A DNA stretch of 64,000 nucleotides from Verrucomicrobiaceae bacterium UBA1938 (GCA_002336895.1 DDFC01000014.1:31203-95202); one strand, 5' to 3'; positions 24,178 through 35,306 are shown, numbered from the stretch's first letter. The notes: generated from the letters alone by a model not told the origin. Translations and numbers: made by a program.

Positions 24178-25506
24178 TCATACCAGCTCCGTGAGCAGCG
24201 CCTGATTGAGACGCACACCGGCAATGAAGTTGTCGATGGGAAAGTTCTCATTGGGCGCATGCGCCTGGCAGTCTGGCAGCGCGAGTCCGAGCAGCAGCGT
24301 GTCAGCATGCAGCACGTCTTTAAACGCCTGCACGATGGGGATGCTGCCGCCTTCACGGATGAGCGCAGTCTTGTCTCCAAAGACCTTTTTCAGCGCACGC
24401 TGCGCCGCACTGCCCAGCGGTGAATGAGGGTCCATGATATAGGGCATGCCGGTGTGGCCGGGCTTGATCTCAAGACGCACGCCTTTGGGCAGATGCGCAC
24501 GCAGATGTGCGGCGGCACGTTCCAGAATGATGTCCGGATGCTGGTCCGGCACGAGGCGGAAGGAGAGCTTCACAAAGGCCTCGCGGCCGATGACGGTCTT
24601 GGAGCCCTCTCCCTGGTAGCCGCCACCGATGCCGTTCACTTCAGCGGTGGGCCGTGCCCAGCGGCGCTCGCGCTCGGTGTAGCCGGGCTCGCCAAAGAGC
24701 GCGGGAGAGCCGGTGAGCTCCAGCATCTCCGCATCGCCATCTCCCAGCTCGTTCCATGCTTTGCGCTCCCAGTCCTGCACGGGGCGCACGCCGTCATAAA
24801 AGCCGCCGATCATCACGCGTCCTTCATCGTCATGCAGCGTGGCGGTAAGCCGTGCGGCAGCGGTGACAGGATTGGCGATGGCTCCGCCGAAGATGCCGCT
24901 GTGCAGGTCGATGGCCGGGCCGTGAATGCGTGCCTCCATGCAGGCGATGCCGCGCAGACCATAGGTGAAGGTGCCCACGCCGGGGGCCACCATGCCGGTG
25001 TCTGAAATGGCCACCACATCGCACTTCAGCTCATCACGATGCTGCTGCAGGAAGGGCTTCAAATTCGGGCTGCCGATCTCCTCTTCTCCTTCAAAGAGCA
25101 GCGTCAGATTCACCGGCAGATCGGCATGCTGCGCCAGCGTCTCGGCAATGCCCTGCACATGGGCCATGAGCTGGCCTTTGTTGTCCGTGGCTCCACGGCA
25201 GTAGATGCGGCCATCGCGGATGGTGGGCTCAAAGGCGGGCGTCTTCCACTCGGCCAGCGGCTCGGCCGGCTGCACGTCATAGTGCCCGTAGAGCAGCACG
25301 GTACGGCGGCCGGGGATGTGCTTGTTTTTCACCAGCACCACCGGATGCCCCGGTGTCTCGTGCAGTGCACCGCTGAGTCCCATGGAACGCAGATGCGTCA
25401 GCAGCCACTCCGCGCAGGCGCGCGTATCAGCGCGGCGTGTGGAGTCGGTGGAGACGGAGGGAAAACGCAGGCAGGTCAGGAGATGGTCGAGGCCGGGAGG
25501 ATTCAT
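24178..25506 (-). CDS. M20-family dipeptidase / ArgE-DapE-like metallohydrolase
   Basis: 442 residues. Metal-site motifs are in order: LLYGHYDVQPAEP (first His and Asp), GRIYCRGATDNKGQ (bridging Asp), LFEGEEEIGSPN (catalytic Glu pair) and CDVVAISDTGM. The dimerisation lid contains GLRGIACMEARIHGPAIDLHSG. This is the cytosolic dipeptidase-type M20 enzyme that cleaves peptides using two zinc ions. It has no signal peptide. Its stop is about 83 bp from the EF-hand gene start. Confidence 0.92.
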   Translation of the reverse strand: MNPPGLDHLLTCLRFPSVSTDSTRRADTRACAEWLLTHLRSMGLSGALHETPGHPVVLVKNKHIPGRRTVLLYGHYDVQPAEPLAEWKTPAFEPTIRDGRIYCRGATDNKGQLMAHVQGIAETLAQHADLPVNLTLLFEGEEEIGSPNLKPFLQQHRDELKCDVVAISDTGMVAPGVGTFTYGLRGIACMEARIHGPAIDLHSGIFGGAIANPVTAAARLTATLHDDEGRVMIGGFYDGVRPVQDWERKAWNELGDGDAEMLELTGSPALFGEPGYTERERRWARPTAEVNGIGGGYQGEGSKTVIGREAFVKLSFRLVPDQHPDIILERAAAHLRAHLPKGVRLEIKPGHTGMPYIMDPHSPLGSAAQRALKKVFGDKTALIREGGSIPIVQAFKDVLHADTLLLGLALPDCQAHAPNENFPIDNFIAGVRLNQALLTELV

Positions 25507-25573
25507 GGGAAGGAATGACGAATGATGAAAACGAACGGATGAGCAAAAGAGCGCTGTTCCGGGATGCGGAGCA

Positions 25574-25601
25574 ACTTCAAACTTTAAACCTTAAACTTGA
25601 A
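25574..25601. repeat. AT-rich imperfect palindrome of simple words
   Basis: CTTCAAACTTTAAACCTTAA and the following ACTTGAA form an imperfect inverted repeat in the 148-bp gap between two minus-strand genes. Its low-complexity makeup recalls the arms of the cassette at 6876-7306, but no gene lies between copies here. It may be a remnant or an intergenic repeat. Confidence 0.3.
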
Positions 25602-25654
25602 ACAGAGCGCCGTGATCGAGGACGGGAACAAAGGCATCACCGCCTCCGCTTTCC

Positions 25655-26284
25655 TCACTTCAGCTTCTTCACTTCCACCTCGTCCACGCTCCCCTTCCCT
25701 CCGTAGAGGTTCAGCAGCACGCCGGCCTTCGGCCCCTGGGTGAGTTCGGTTTTGAGTTCGAGCACGGACTGGTCGTTCACCAGGATGGTGATCTTGTCGC
25801 CCTTGGATTCAAATGCCACGCGCTGCCATTCTTTGGCGGCATCGGCGCGGGTGTGGGCGGTTTTCAAATTGGTCTGGCTCTCCACATCGCGCACGGCCAC
25901 CACGCCGGTGGGAGTCAGCGCGATGTTGATCTTGCGCTGTGCTCCGGGCCTTTCCCCGGGGGTGTAAAAGCCGAAGGCGATCCACGAGCAGGCCCAGGGC
26001 TTGACCAGCAGCTGGATGGAGGCGTCTTCCACCGGAGCGTCAAAGGCACGCCAGATGACGGCCCCTTTGGCTGCGGCCTGATCCATGAGCAGGGTGCCGT
26101 TGGCGATCTCAAATTTTGCGGCCTCCTCGCCTTTGGCAAAAGTCCACTTTTCATCCAGCTTCTCCGCCTTGAAGTCATCGCTCAGAATGACATCGCCCTT
26201 CAGGCGCATGGCCTTCGGGGGCTTCTTCTCCGCCGCATGCAGGGTGGTGGCGAGCAGGAGGCAGAGGAGAAGGCGAGGCTTCAT
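25655..26284 (-). CDS. secreted LamG/DUF1080-like domain protein
   Basis: 209 residues: signal peptide MKPRLLLCLLLATTLHAAEK, then one jelly-roll-like domain starting VILSDDFKAEKLDEKWTFAK and ending GSVDEVEVKKLK. The pattern (DDF...W...G....NGTLLMDQ...) is that of concanavalin-like domains in DUF1080 (3-keto-disaccharide hydrolase-like) proteins, which are numerous in Verrucomicrobia. Carbohydrate binding is the family expectation; no catalytic residues can be named. It lies 20 bp downstream of the MFS gene and may be cotranscribed. Confidence 0.7.
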   Translation of the reverse strand: MKPRLLLCLLLATTLHAAEKKPPKAMRLKGDVILSDDFKAEKLDEKWTFAKGEEAAKFEIANGTLLMDQAAAKGAVIWRAFDAPVEDASIQLLVKPWACSWIAFGFYTPGERPGAQRKINIALTPTGVVAVRDVESQTNLKTAHTRADAAKEWQRVAFESKGDKITILVNDQSVLELKTELTQGPKAGVLLNLYGGKGSVDEVEVKKLK

Positions 26285-26304
26285 GGAAAGAGAAGGCGGT
26301 GAAA

Positions 26305-27546
26305 TCAGTGCTTCACTTCGACATTGCAGGAGAGCTCCTTCGGCGGCCAGAAAGCGACGAGCAGAAGCGCCGTCGCCACCAGCGCAAATCCGGTGGGCCA
26401 GAGGAAGAGCTCACGATAATTCACCGAGCCATCCGCAGCGGTCAGGCTGCCCTGCAGCGGGATGAAGATCCACTTTGCGGCGAGGTCTCCAAGGCCCAGC
26501 ACGAGGAGATTGAAGAGCCCCTGGGCACTGGCCCTCACATCCTTGGGGAAGGCGGCGTCGATGAAGATGTACAGCGTGGCAAAGAAGAAGGCGTAGCAGA
26601 TGCCGTGCAGCACCTGCACAGCGATGATCATCGTCTGATTTCCGGGCATGAAGGCAAAGATGGCAAAACGCGCCGCGTGGCCCATGATACCCAGAGTCAT
26701 GGTGGTCTTCCAGCCCAGGCGTGCCAGCACTGCGCCCAGCACTGCCATGGTCAGGATCTCGGCGATCTGCCCGATGCTCATCACGGGCATGATCCACTCG
26801 GGCTTGATGCCCACGGCCTTGCTGCCCAGGAAACCGCCGGCCATGAGGAAGTAACCGTTGTGAATGGTCGAGTCGATGAATGTCACGATGAACAGCACGA
26901 GGAGGTAGGGATGCCCCAGAAACTTGAAGGCGCTGAGCCAGGCCAGCTTGCTTTCCCCTTCTGCCGCAGGCTTCGGCGGGGTATGTGGCAGGCTCAGGCT
27001 GAAGAAGGCCAGCACCAGGGAGGAGATGCCGGAAACGAGGAAGATGTTCCGGCTGGCGGTCACAGCCTCCACCCCCGACTTCCCTTGCAGGATGAAATAG
27101 AGCGGCCATGCAGCCAGGATCCACCCGATGGTACCTCCCATGCGCACCAGTCCAAATTCCTTTTGCGCATTCTGCAGGTGCGTGAAGGCAAGGGAGTTGG
27201 CCACAGAGATCGTCGGCACGTAGAAGAGCGAGTGCACCAGCATCAGGGCAAAGAAGGTGGGGAAATCCTTCACCCAGTACATGGCCAGAATGGACACGCC
27301 GCCGACCAGGTGGCTGAAGGCCATAAACTTCTCCGCCGCAAAGCTGCGGTCCGCGAACTGATTGCTGAAGAAGATGCCGATGACGGACGCGATCGCAAAG
27401 GCCGTGCCCACCAGCGCCACCTGGGTGTCGGTAAAATTGAGACCGTCTTTGCCCATGTACCCCCAGATCAGCGGCAGCCATGCCCCCCAGATGAAAAACT
27501 CCAGAATCATCATGACAAACAGCTTCTTGGCGGCGGGTGACTTCAT
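26305..27546 (-). CDS. MFS transporter, nucleoside:H+ symporter-like
   Basis: 413 residues from ATG 27546 (MKSPAAKKLF); longer readings would overlap the divergent def gene. It shows 12 membrane segments and the family start FVMMILEFFIWGAWLPLIWG, with RMGGTIGWILAAWPLYF and AFFFATLYIFIDAAFPKDVR, similar to NupG/XapB-type and related PVC MFS proteins. Proton-driven uptake of nucleosides or another small solute is likely, the substrate not certain. It is followed by the DUF1080-like gene. Confidence 0.8.
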   Translation of the reverse strand: MKSPAAKKLFVMMILEFFIWGAWLPLIWGYMGKDGLNFTDTQVALVGTAFAIASVIGIFFSNQFADRSFAAEKFMAFSHLVGGVSILAMYWVKDFPTFFALMLVHSLFYVPTISVANSLAFTHLQNAQKEFGLVRMGGTIGWILAAWPLYFILQGKSGVEAVTASRNIFLVSGISSLVLAFFSLSLPHTPPKPAAEGESKLAWLSAFKFLGHPYLLVLFIVTFIDSTIHNGYFLMAGGFLGSKAVGIKPEWIMPVMSIGQIAEILTMAVLGAVLARLGWKTTMTLGIMGHAARFAIFAFMPGNQTMIIAVQVLHGICYAFFFATLYIFIDAAFPKDVRASAQGLFNLLVLGLGDLAAKWIFIPLQGSLTAADGSVNYRELFLWPTGFALVATALLLVAFWPPKELSCNVEVKH

Positions 27547-27651
27547 AAGTGGGTGAGTGCGCGCGAGGCTAGGGAGAGCACCACCTCTTGGCAAGGACAA
27601 AACCACTCCGGAGCTTGAGCGGGCGGAAAGCCGGTGATATGAGGGGAGGAT

Positions 27652-28215
27652 ATGGTACGTAAAATTGTCCGTTATCCTGAACCGGTGCTCCGCGCCAAAT
27701 GCCGCCCCGTGACCGAGGTCACGCCTGAAATCCGCACCCTGGCGGATGACATGCTGGAGACCATGAAGGAAGCCAATGGCGTGGGCCTGGCTGCACCGCA
27801 GGTGGCTGTGGACGTGCAGCTGGCCGTCATCGATGTCTCCCACAATCCGGACTGCCTCACCTACATGAAGGTGAACGGCGAGAAGGTGGACATGGTGCAG
27901 CACATGCCCATCGTGTTTCTCAATCCCGTGCTCGAGCTCGGCAAGGACAAGGAGATCGGCGAAGAAGGCTGCCTCAGTTTCCCCCGCCTGCGCGGAGACA
28001 TCCGCCGCTCCAGCGAGGTGAAGGTGACCTACACCACGCTGGACGGCAGCACCGTGACCGTGGAGGCCGACGGCCTGCTGGCACGCGCCTTTCAGCATGA
28101 GATCGACCACCTCAACGGCATCCTCTTCATCGACCGCCTGAATGCGGTGGCCAAAGTGGGCATGAAGCGCAAGCTGGCCCGCCTGATGCAGGAGTGGGAA
28201 GAAGACGACGAGTAG
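27652..28215 (+). CDS. def: peptide deformylase
   Basis: 187 residues with all three deformylase motifs: GVGLAAPQV near 43-51, EEGCLSFP near 103-110 and QHEIDHLNG near 147-155, giving the Cys and two His that hold the Fe2+ and the catalytic Glu. It removes the formyl group from nascent peptides at the ribosome exit. A good ribosome-binding site (GGGGAGG) precedes the ATG. A roughly 18-residue insertion between motifs (NPDCLTYMKVNGEKVDMVQH) is a lineage variation. It is divergent from the MFS gene and convergent with the next hypothetical. Confidence 0.95.
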   Translation: MVRKIVRYPEPVLRAKCRPVTEVTPEIRTLADDMLETMKEANGVGLAAPQVAVDVQLAVIDVSHNPDCLTYMKVNGEKVDMVQHMPIVFLNPVLELGKDKEIGEEGCLSFPRLRGDIRRSSEVKVTYTTLDGSTVTVEADGLLARAFQHEIDHLNGILFIDRLNAVAKVGMKRKLARLMQEWEEDDE

Positions 28216-28230
28216 CTGCAGCCCCCTGCC

Positions 28231-29292
28231 CTACTTTTCCACCAGGCTCATCTCCACCAGAACACGATGCAGCAGTTCGCTGCCTGCGGCCTGGGGTTTG
28301 GGGTGATGGGCCAGACTGAGGCGGCAGGCCAGACCGTAGGGCGGGCATTTCGGGATGGCTGGCGCCAGCTCCATCCAGTCCTCCCAGCTCATGCCCGTCT
28401 TGGGGTGCACAAACTTGCATTCATACCAGCAGATCAGCCCGTGCTCGCAGCTCACGCTGGCGCAGAGCGCACCCAGCGCCAGACCACCAGCAGTGCCGGT
28501 GTGGTGCAGGGACTTTTCCACCAGCGGATCAAAGACCGGAGAAAGCGAATCGTGCTTTGCGAACATGTGCATGACCAGCGCCGCCTCATAGGCCGCCACC
28601 TGGGTGCCTGAGTCCGTCGTCCACTCATGGGCAAACTTCTCATTCCCGTGAGAGCACAGCCACATGCGCAGCACCAGCGCCCAGAGCGGGTCCGCCCCTT
28701 TCAGCTCTGCGGCCATGGCCCCGGCCACAGTCTCGCCACCCTTTTCCGATGCAAACCACTCCGCATGCTGCCGCCGCTTTTGCAGCGCGCCATCCAGCAG
28801 CCGCAGCGTGCCAGGCGGCAGCTTGATCACTTTGGAGGAAAAGTCCTCGTCCACACGGGACGGGATCTTCTTGCGCAGGATCATCACCTCACCGGGGGCG
28901 TCATGCCAGCGGTGGTGCTGCAACCGGTCAAAGAGCGTGATGTTTTCCGTCTTGGGCGCCTGCAGATCCACCTCCTCGCCGATGTAAGTCAACTCAGCCT
29001 TCTGTGGTGAAGTGGCATCTTTGTTTCCGGCGCGCAGCGCGATCTCCAGCTCCCGCTTTTCCACCCCGCGCCCGTCCTTCGTTTTTTGCATCTTGGACGA
29101 TTTCACGTGCAGCACTCCCTGAATAGCAGCCGTCAGGTGGCTGCTGTCCGTGGCGATCATATCCGCCACCCGGTGCAGCCCCACTGTGGTCAGAAAATGC
29201 TCTCCCAGGCTGACAGCCTCCGCCGCAGGGCACAGCTCCGGCAGACTGGCACACAGCAACAGTAGAAGGCAGACACTGCTTTTCAGGATCAT
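28231..29292 (-). CDS. secreted hypothetical protein
   Basis: 353 residues with a signal peptide (ILKSSVCLLLLLCASLPELC) and a helical globular body containing several cysteines (LCSHGNEK, ALCASVSCEHGLICWYECKF), enough for disulfides in the periplasm. A helical C-terminal half with Trp-rich segments follows. No family recognised. It is convergent with def (15 bp apart) and has about 290 bp upstream to the next gene, in which I see no other feature. Confidence 0.65.
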   Translation of the reverse strand: MILKSSVCLLLLLCASLPELCPAAEAVSLGEHFLTTVGLHRVADMIATDSSHLTAAIQGVLHVKSSKMQKTKDGRGVEKRELEIALRAGNKDATSPQKAELTYIGEEVDLQAPKTENITLFDRLQHHRWHDAPGEVMILRKKIPSRVDEDFSSKVIKLPPGTLRLLDGALQKRRQHAEWFASEKGGETVAGAMAAELKGADPLWALVLRMWLCSHGNEKFAHEWTTDSGTQVAAYEAALVMHMFAKHDSLSPVFDPLVEKSLHHTGTAGGLALGALCASVSCEHGLICWYECKFVHPKTGMSWEDWMELAPAIPKCPPYGLACRLSLAHHPKPQAAGSELLHRVLVEMSLVEK

Positions 29293-29584
29293 TGGAAATG
29301 AGAGGGTTGGAAAAAATGATTGAGATCGACGGCCTCGCTGCGGGGGGAGGCATTTTCAACGGGGATGGAAACTTTCAACCCATCTTTCCCGTCAAACATA
29401 GCCACCACCCGCACCTACCGCCCCGACTCCCGCCACAGCGAGGTCAGGGGCGCTGAAACGCACAGCCTAAGCCAAATCTTTGCATGAAAAGTGGAACCTA
29501 TAGGCTCAGATGCTGCATCAGGAGTCCTGGAAAATGTCGCGTTTTATCCATGCCCTGCTGGCGGCTCGGACGCATGCCGCTGGC

Positions 29585-31045
<1,461 letters not shown>

Positions 31046-31130
31046 GGCGTGGGAAAGCCGCCATCCAACGACAGCGGCGCTCTCATTGCCAGCTTTTTGC
31101 GCGCCAGCCTTGGCTCAAACCTGGCTCATC

Positions 31131-33107
31131 TCAATTCGCAGGCACCAGCTTGGCCTTAAACTTCACCATCGCCTGCTGAATAAGGGGGTCCTGGTAGAAA
31201 TCGTCAGGGAGCTGCGGCCCAGCCGAAGCTGCTGGCTCGGCGGGTTTGGCGGCCTCGGCTTTCGGAGCCTCCGCTTTGGGAGCGGGTTTGGCTTCAGGCT
31301 TCGGCTCGGCGACAGGCGGCGGGTCATCCATCAGTCCGAGACCCATCTCGGAAAATTCCGGAGCCTTCAGACTGGGATCCAGCACAAACTCGATCTTCAC
31401 GGACTGCCCCAGGATCTCCTGGGCCGCGCTCTCTAGAAAGTTTATCTGCGCCGGACGCATGAGGCTGTCTCGCGCAAAGCCCTCGCTCGTGGGGAATCCC
31501 ACCTTCAGCACGTTGCGAGTGATGCTCATGAGCGTGGCTGAGTGCATCCAGGAAATGATGAGCGGGCGGCGCTCCTGCACGATGGCCACAAGACGCTTCC
31601 ACACCTCTTCCTCGCTCAAGGCAGGGGCTTCAGACACCGCTGCGGGAGCAGGAGCCTCCCGGACCACTGGCGCGGGTGCAGGCACGGGAGCCGGGGTCGG
31701 TTTGGGCTCAGGCTCGGGGGCACGAGCCACCACAGGGGCTGGGGCCGGAGTTGGAGCTGGTGTGGGCTCAGCGGGTGGCGGTGCGGCCTTGGCCACAGGC
31801 TCTGCAGGTGCGAGCACCGGCTCAGGCACACGGGCTGCTGGAGCAGGCGCTGGCTGCGGCCTCTCAGCGATGACGGCGGGAGCCGCCGAGGGCTTCAGGG
31901 GCTCGGCGGCACGACGGATGGGAGGAGGTGCACTTTGTGGGCGCGGCGCAGGCTGCGGGCGGGAGAGCCCCTCGGCGCTGCCAGAGTCCAGCGCGGCGAT
32001 CACATCACTAATGGCCACCTCGTTCAGGCTCTGCACGGCGGCGATCACGCCCAGCTCAAAGTGCAGGCGCTTGTTGCTGGCCCAGCGCATGCGGGCATCC
32101 ACATCGGCCAGACCGTCCACCACACGCAGGAGCTGCTCCGTGGTGGCCATCTCGGCCTGGGCGGCCACTTCCTGAGACAGCTCGGGGCTCAGATCTTCCG
32201 TGGCGGCCTCGGGGTCAGCCTGATGCACCAGCAGCGTGCGGAAATGCTGGATGAGGTCTGCCAGAAAGCGGCCCAGCTCCTTGCCAGCCTCGTTCTGCTC
32301 ATACACGGCGCGCAGGGAGCTGACGGTGTCGCTTTCCAGGATGTGCCGTGCCAGAGCTGCCACGGACTCGCCTGAGGTGAAGCCAAAGACATCCAGCACG
32401 TCCTGCTCGGTGATCTTGTCTCCGCAGAAGGCCACCAGCTGGTCCAGCATGGACTGCGCATCGCGCATGCCGCCCTCGGCACCTTTGCCGATGGCGTAGG
32501 CCGCCTTTTCATCCAGGTCCACATTTTCCAGGCTGGCGATGTGCAGCAGGTGCTTGGCGATGACCGCATTCGGGATGCGGCGCAGGTCAAAGCGCTGGCA
32601 GCGGCTGATGATGGTGGGGAGGATCTTGTTCGGCTCCGTGGTGGCAAAGATGAACTTCACGTGCTCCGGCGGCTCCTCCAGGGTCTTGAGCAGCGCATTG
32701 AAGGCCCCGGTCGTGAGCATGTGCACCTCGTCGATGTAGTAGATTTTGTACCGGCAGCGGGTGGGGGCGTATTTGACGTTGTCGCGCAGTTCGCGCACCT
32801 GCTCCACGCCGTTGTTGCTGGCACCGTCGATCTCCAGCACGTCCATGCAGCGGCCTTCGGCGATCTCCAGGCTCAGCTCGTCCTCGGGGTCAAAGTCGAT
32901 GCTCGGCCCGTTTTTGCTGCACAGAGCCTTGGCAAAAATACGCGCCGTGGAGGTCTTGCCCGTGCCACGCGGCCCCACAAAGAGGTAGGCATGCGCCAGG
33001 CGCTGCTGGGCGATGGCGTTGCGCAACGTGCGCACAACATGTTCCTGGCCGAGGACGTCTGCGAAGGTCTTGGGGCGGTATTTACGGGCAAAAACTTGGT
33101 AACTCAC
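31131..33107 (-). CDS. dnaX: DNA polymerase III subunit gamma/tau
   Basis: 658 residues starting with GTG (33107; MSYQVFARKYRPKTFADVLG). Walker A GPRGTGKTS, Walker B YYIDEVHML, sensor 1 FIFATTEPNK and SRC motif IISRCQRFDLRRI are all present. Domain III follows, then a long Pro/Ala linker (residues about 390-495) and a tau-like C-terminal domain. The zinc module normally placed between Walker A and Walker B keeps only the first cysteine (CSKNG); the other ligands are replaced by an acidic stretch (DFDPEDELS). It loads the sliding clamp in replication. No slippery A-run for programmed frameshifting was seen. Confidence 0.95.
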   Translation of the reverse strand: MSYQVFARKYRPKTFADVLGQEHVVRTLRNAIAQQRLAHAYLFVGPRGTGKTSTARIFAKALCSKNGPSIDFDPEDELSLEIAEGRCMDVLEIDGASNNGVEQVRELRDNVKYAPTRCRYKIYYIDEVHMLTTGAFNALLKTLEEPPEHVKFIFATTEPNKILPTIISRCQRFDLRRIPNAVIAKHLLHIASLENVDLDEKAAYAIGKGAEGGMRDAQSMLDQLVAFCGDKITEQDVLDVFGFTSGESVAALARHILESDTVSSLRAVYEQNEAGKELGRFLADLIQHFRTLLVHQADPEAATEDLSPELSQEVAAQAEMATTEQLLRVVDGLADVDARMRWASNKRLHFELGVIAAVQSLNEVAISDVIAALDSGSAEGLSRPQPAPRPQSAPPPIRRAAEPLKPSAAPAVIAERPQPAPAPAARVPEPVLAPAEPVAKAAPPPAEPTPAPTPAPAPVVARAPEPEPKPTPAPVPAPAPVVREAPAPAAVSEAPALSEEEVWKRLVAIVQERRPLIISWMHSATLMSITRNVLKVGFPTSEGFARDSLMRPAQINFLESAAQEILGQSVKIEFVLDPSLKAPEFSEMGLGLMDDPPPVAEPKPEAKPAPKAEAPKAEAAKPAEPAASAGPQLPDDFYQDPLIQQAMVKFKAKLVPAN

Positions 33108-33288
33108 CCGTTCAGACTAACGAAGCGCCATGGGGAAGCCAATGGAAGTTTAAGGCAGCCCACAACTATTCCCACCCCCGCCCCTTGGAGGCAGGAAAAC
33201 CGCAGAGAAAAATTCAACAAAACAAATCTCTGCGGCGTTCCCAACTCTGCGGTGTATGTAAAGAGCCGCCCCGCCCAGCCCCCTGACC

Positions 33289-34500
33289 ATGATCTTCTCC
33301 CTCACCTCCCGCATCCTCAGCACCGTCGATCCGCTCTGCCTGGCCAAGATCGGATGGAATTTTGGCTATAAGGGGGCGCGGTCCGTCATGCTGCACAAGC
33401 AGCGCATGAAGCAGGGGCAGTTCTTCCCCCCCTTCTTCTACATCTCCATCCTCAACTCCTGCAACCTCCGCTGCCAGGGCTGCTGGGTGGACGTGGACAA
33501 GCCCCGCGAGTCCCTGAACCTCGATGAGCTCAACAAGATCGTGAACGACGCCAAGCGCCGTGGCAATGCCTTCTTTGGCATCCTGGGCGGCGAGCCCTTC
33601 ATGCATCCGGAGCTCTTCGACTTCCTCTCCATGCACCCGGACGCCTACTTCCAGGTTTTCACCAACGGCCAGATGATCACCGCCAAGGCTGCTGAAAACA
33701 TGCGCAAACTCGGAAACATCACCCCGCTTGTCAGCATCGAAGGCACCGAGATCGTGAGCAACGAGCGCCGGGGCAACAAGGACGTGCTGACCCGCACCCT
33801 GCGCGGCCTGCAAAACTGCCTGGACGCCCGCGTGCTCACCGGCGTCGCCACCAGCCTCTGCAAGACCAACATCGACGACCTCCTCACCGAGCGCTGGTTG
33901 CGCCGCCTCATCGACATGGGCGTGCACTACGCCTGGTATCACACCTACCGCCCCGTTGGCCCCAAGATCAGCGCCGAGCTCGCCCTCACGCCCGAGCAGA
34001 TCACCCAGGTGCGCAAGTTCGTCGTCAACATGCGCGCCAAGCTGCCCATCGCCATCGTCGATGCCTACTACGACCACAACGGCCAGGCCCTCTGCCCCAT
34101 GGCGAATGGCATCAGCCACCACATCAGCCCCACCGGCGCCATCGAGCCCTGCCCCATCATCCAGTTTGCCAAAGAAAGCGTCCGCACCGAGCGCGACCTC
34201 TATGACGTCTTCACCGGCTCCGAATTCCTCCGCGACTTCCGCAGCATCGCCTCTCAAAACACGCGCGGCTGCATCGTCCTCGAGCGCCCCGATCTGGTGA
34301 AAGCCGTCGTCACCAAGCACACCGCCAAAGACTCCACCATCCGCCAGACCGCCATGGCCGAAATCGAATCCATGACCCCACGCACCAGCCAGTGGCGCGA
34401 AGGCGAGGAAGTGCCTGAGAAGCACTGGATGTACTGGCTGGCGAAGAAGTTCTTCTTCAATGACTTTGGGGTGTACAAAGGGCTCAAATCCGGAGGATAG
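33289..34500 (+). CDS. radical SAM protein
   Basis: 403 residues. The Fe-S cluster motif is CNLRCQGCW near residue 57, followed by GGEPFMHPELF (SAM-binding GGE), FTNGQMITAK and VSIEGTEIVSNERRG. A C-terminal Cys-rich part (LCPMANGISHHISPTGAIEP and CPIIQF) resembles the half-SPASM or Twitch region. It is similar in layout to HpnH-like and other lipid or peptide-modifying radical enzymes; the substrate is unknown. The last two glycine codons and the stop belong to a REP-like repeat that begins at 34492. Confidence 0.85.
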   Translation: MIFSLTSRILSTVDPLCLAKIGWNFGYKGARSVMLHKQRMKQGQFFPPFFYISILNSCNLRCQGCWVDVDKPRESLNLDELNKIVNDAKRRGNAFFGILGGEPFMHPELFDFLSMHPDAYFQVFTNGQMITAKAAENMRKLGNITPLVSIEGTEIVSNERRGNKDVLTRTLRGLQNCLDARVLTGVATSLCKTNIDDLLTERWLRRLIDMGVHYAWYHTYRPVGPKISAELALTPEQITQVRKFVVNMRAKLPIAIVDAYYDHNGQALCPMANGISHHISPTGAIEPCPIIQFAKESVRTERDLYDVFTGSEFLRDFRSIASQNTRGCIVLERPDLVKAVVTKHTAKDSTIRQTAMAEIESMTPRTSQWREGEEVPEKHWMYWLAKKFFFNDFGVYKGLKSGG

Positions 34501-34630
34501 CCGTCCCGGCTGTCCAAGGGAGATAGGCCTCCGGCCTGTCCTGTGAACGAATGATCGCGCTGAGTAAAAGCTGAAGGCGGGACGCCTCAGGCCGTGGTCA
34601 GGCTGGAATCCTAACCTCCGATACCGATCA
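34492..34630 (+). repeat. REP-like repeat, left copy (flanks RAYT gene)
   Basis: Begins GGAGGATAGCCGTCCCGGCT. Two short hairpins with TCC loops, AGCCG/CGGCT and AGGCC/GGCCT, each preceded by a GGAG-type tetranucleotide, are followed by a variable part ending CCGATACCGATCA. It is a direct repeat of 35307-35420, with about 25 bp extra. It includes the stop codon of the radical SAM gene and, at its right end, the stop codon of the RAYT gene. Confidence 0.7.
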
Positions 34631-35296
34631 CTTGGCGAAGCCCCAGCCAGCTTTCTCCCAGGTGGGATGGACATAGCGCACCCATTGTGACTCCGGCAGG
34701 CCTGCTTTGGCCGGATTTTTGCCGATATACCTCAGCGCTCTCCAGAGATGCTCCACGTCTCTGACCAATGAGTCGTAGCTCTCGGCTTCCCAAAACTCAC
34801 CGGTTCGTCCCAGGCGTTTGTTGATCTCCTTGGCGGTGTAGCTTTTCCACGAGTGCAGCAGGTCCGCCAAGTCCATGCCCACGAACGGACGCACCAGCAC
34901 ATGCACGTGATTGGGCATGATGCAGTAGCAGGAGAGAAAGCAGCGCAGCTCATGAAAGTGATGCAACGCACGGCTGACGATTCCGGCACAGGCGGGATCT
35001 CGCAGCCAGCAGTCGCCGCTTCCAGCATCCAGCCATTCATCCACACGGCGCATGGTCTCGCGATGAAGTTCCTGCAATGCTTCATCCTGTCGTGGTTCAG
35101 GATGAGCGAGCAGCCAGTCTTCGCGAAAGCGCTCCATCTCACGGAGCTTTTCAGCAGGCAGTGAGTCGGCCAGTCGAAAGGTGATGAAGTAGGTGGCTCC
35201 ATCCTGGGTCCAATGAGGCAGTTTACGCCGGAGTTTGATAATGGGACACGACGAATCCAGCGGCTCGAAATCAGGCGGCCCATCACGAAAACTCAT
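34628..35296 (-). CDS. REP-associated tyrosine transposase (RAYT, IS200/IS605-like)
   Basis: 222 residues of the Y1 transposase fold: DGATYFITFRLADSLP at the start, the HUH motif in CYCIMPNHVHVLVRPF and the nucleophile Tyr candidate in AESYDSLVRDVEHLW, with YIGKNPAKAGL after it. RAYTs are single-copy relatives of IS200 transposases that spread REP sequences and do not move themselves. Directly repeated REP-like elements with hairpins lie at both ends (34492-34630 and 35307-35420), the classic REPtron layout. It sits between two unrelated core genes. Confidence 0.9.
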   Translation of the reverse strand: MSFRDGPPDFEPLDSSCPIIKLRRKLPHWTQDGATYFITFRLADSLPAEKLREMERFREDWLLAHPEPRQDEALQELHRETMRRVDEWLDAGSGDCWLRDPACAGIVSRALHHFHELRCFLSCYCIMPNHVHVLVRPFVGMDLADLLHSWKSYTAKEINKRLGRTGEFWEAESYDSLVRDVEHLWRALRYIGKNPAKAGLPESQWVRYVHPTWEKAGWGFAK

Positions 35297-35306
35297 GCGT
35301 TACTTT

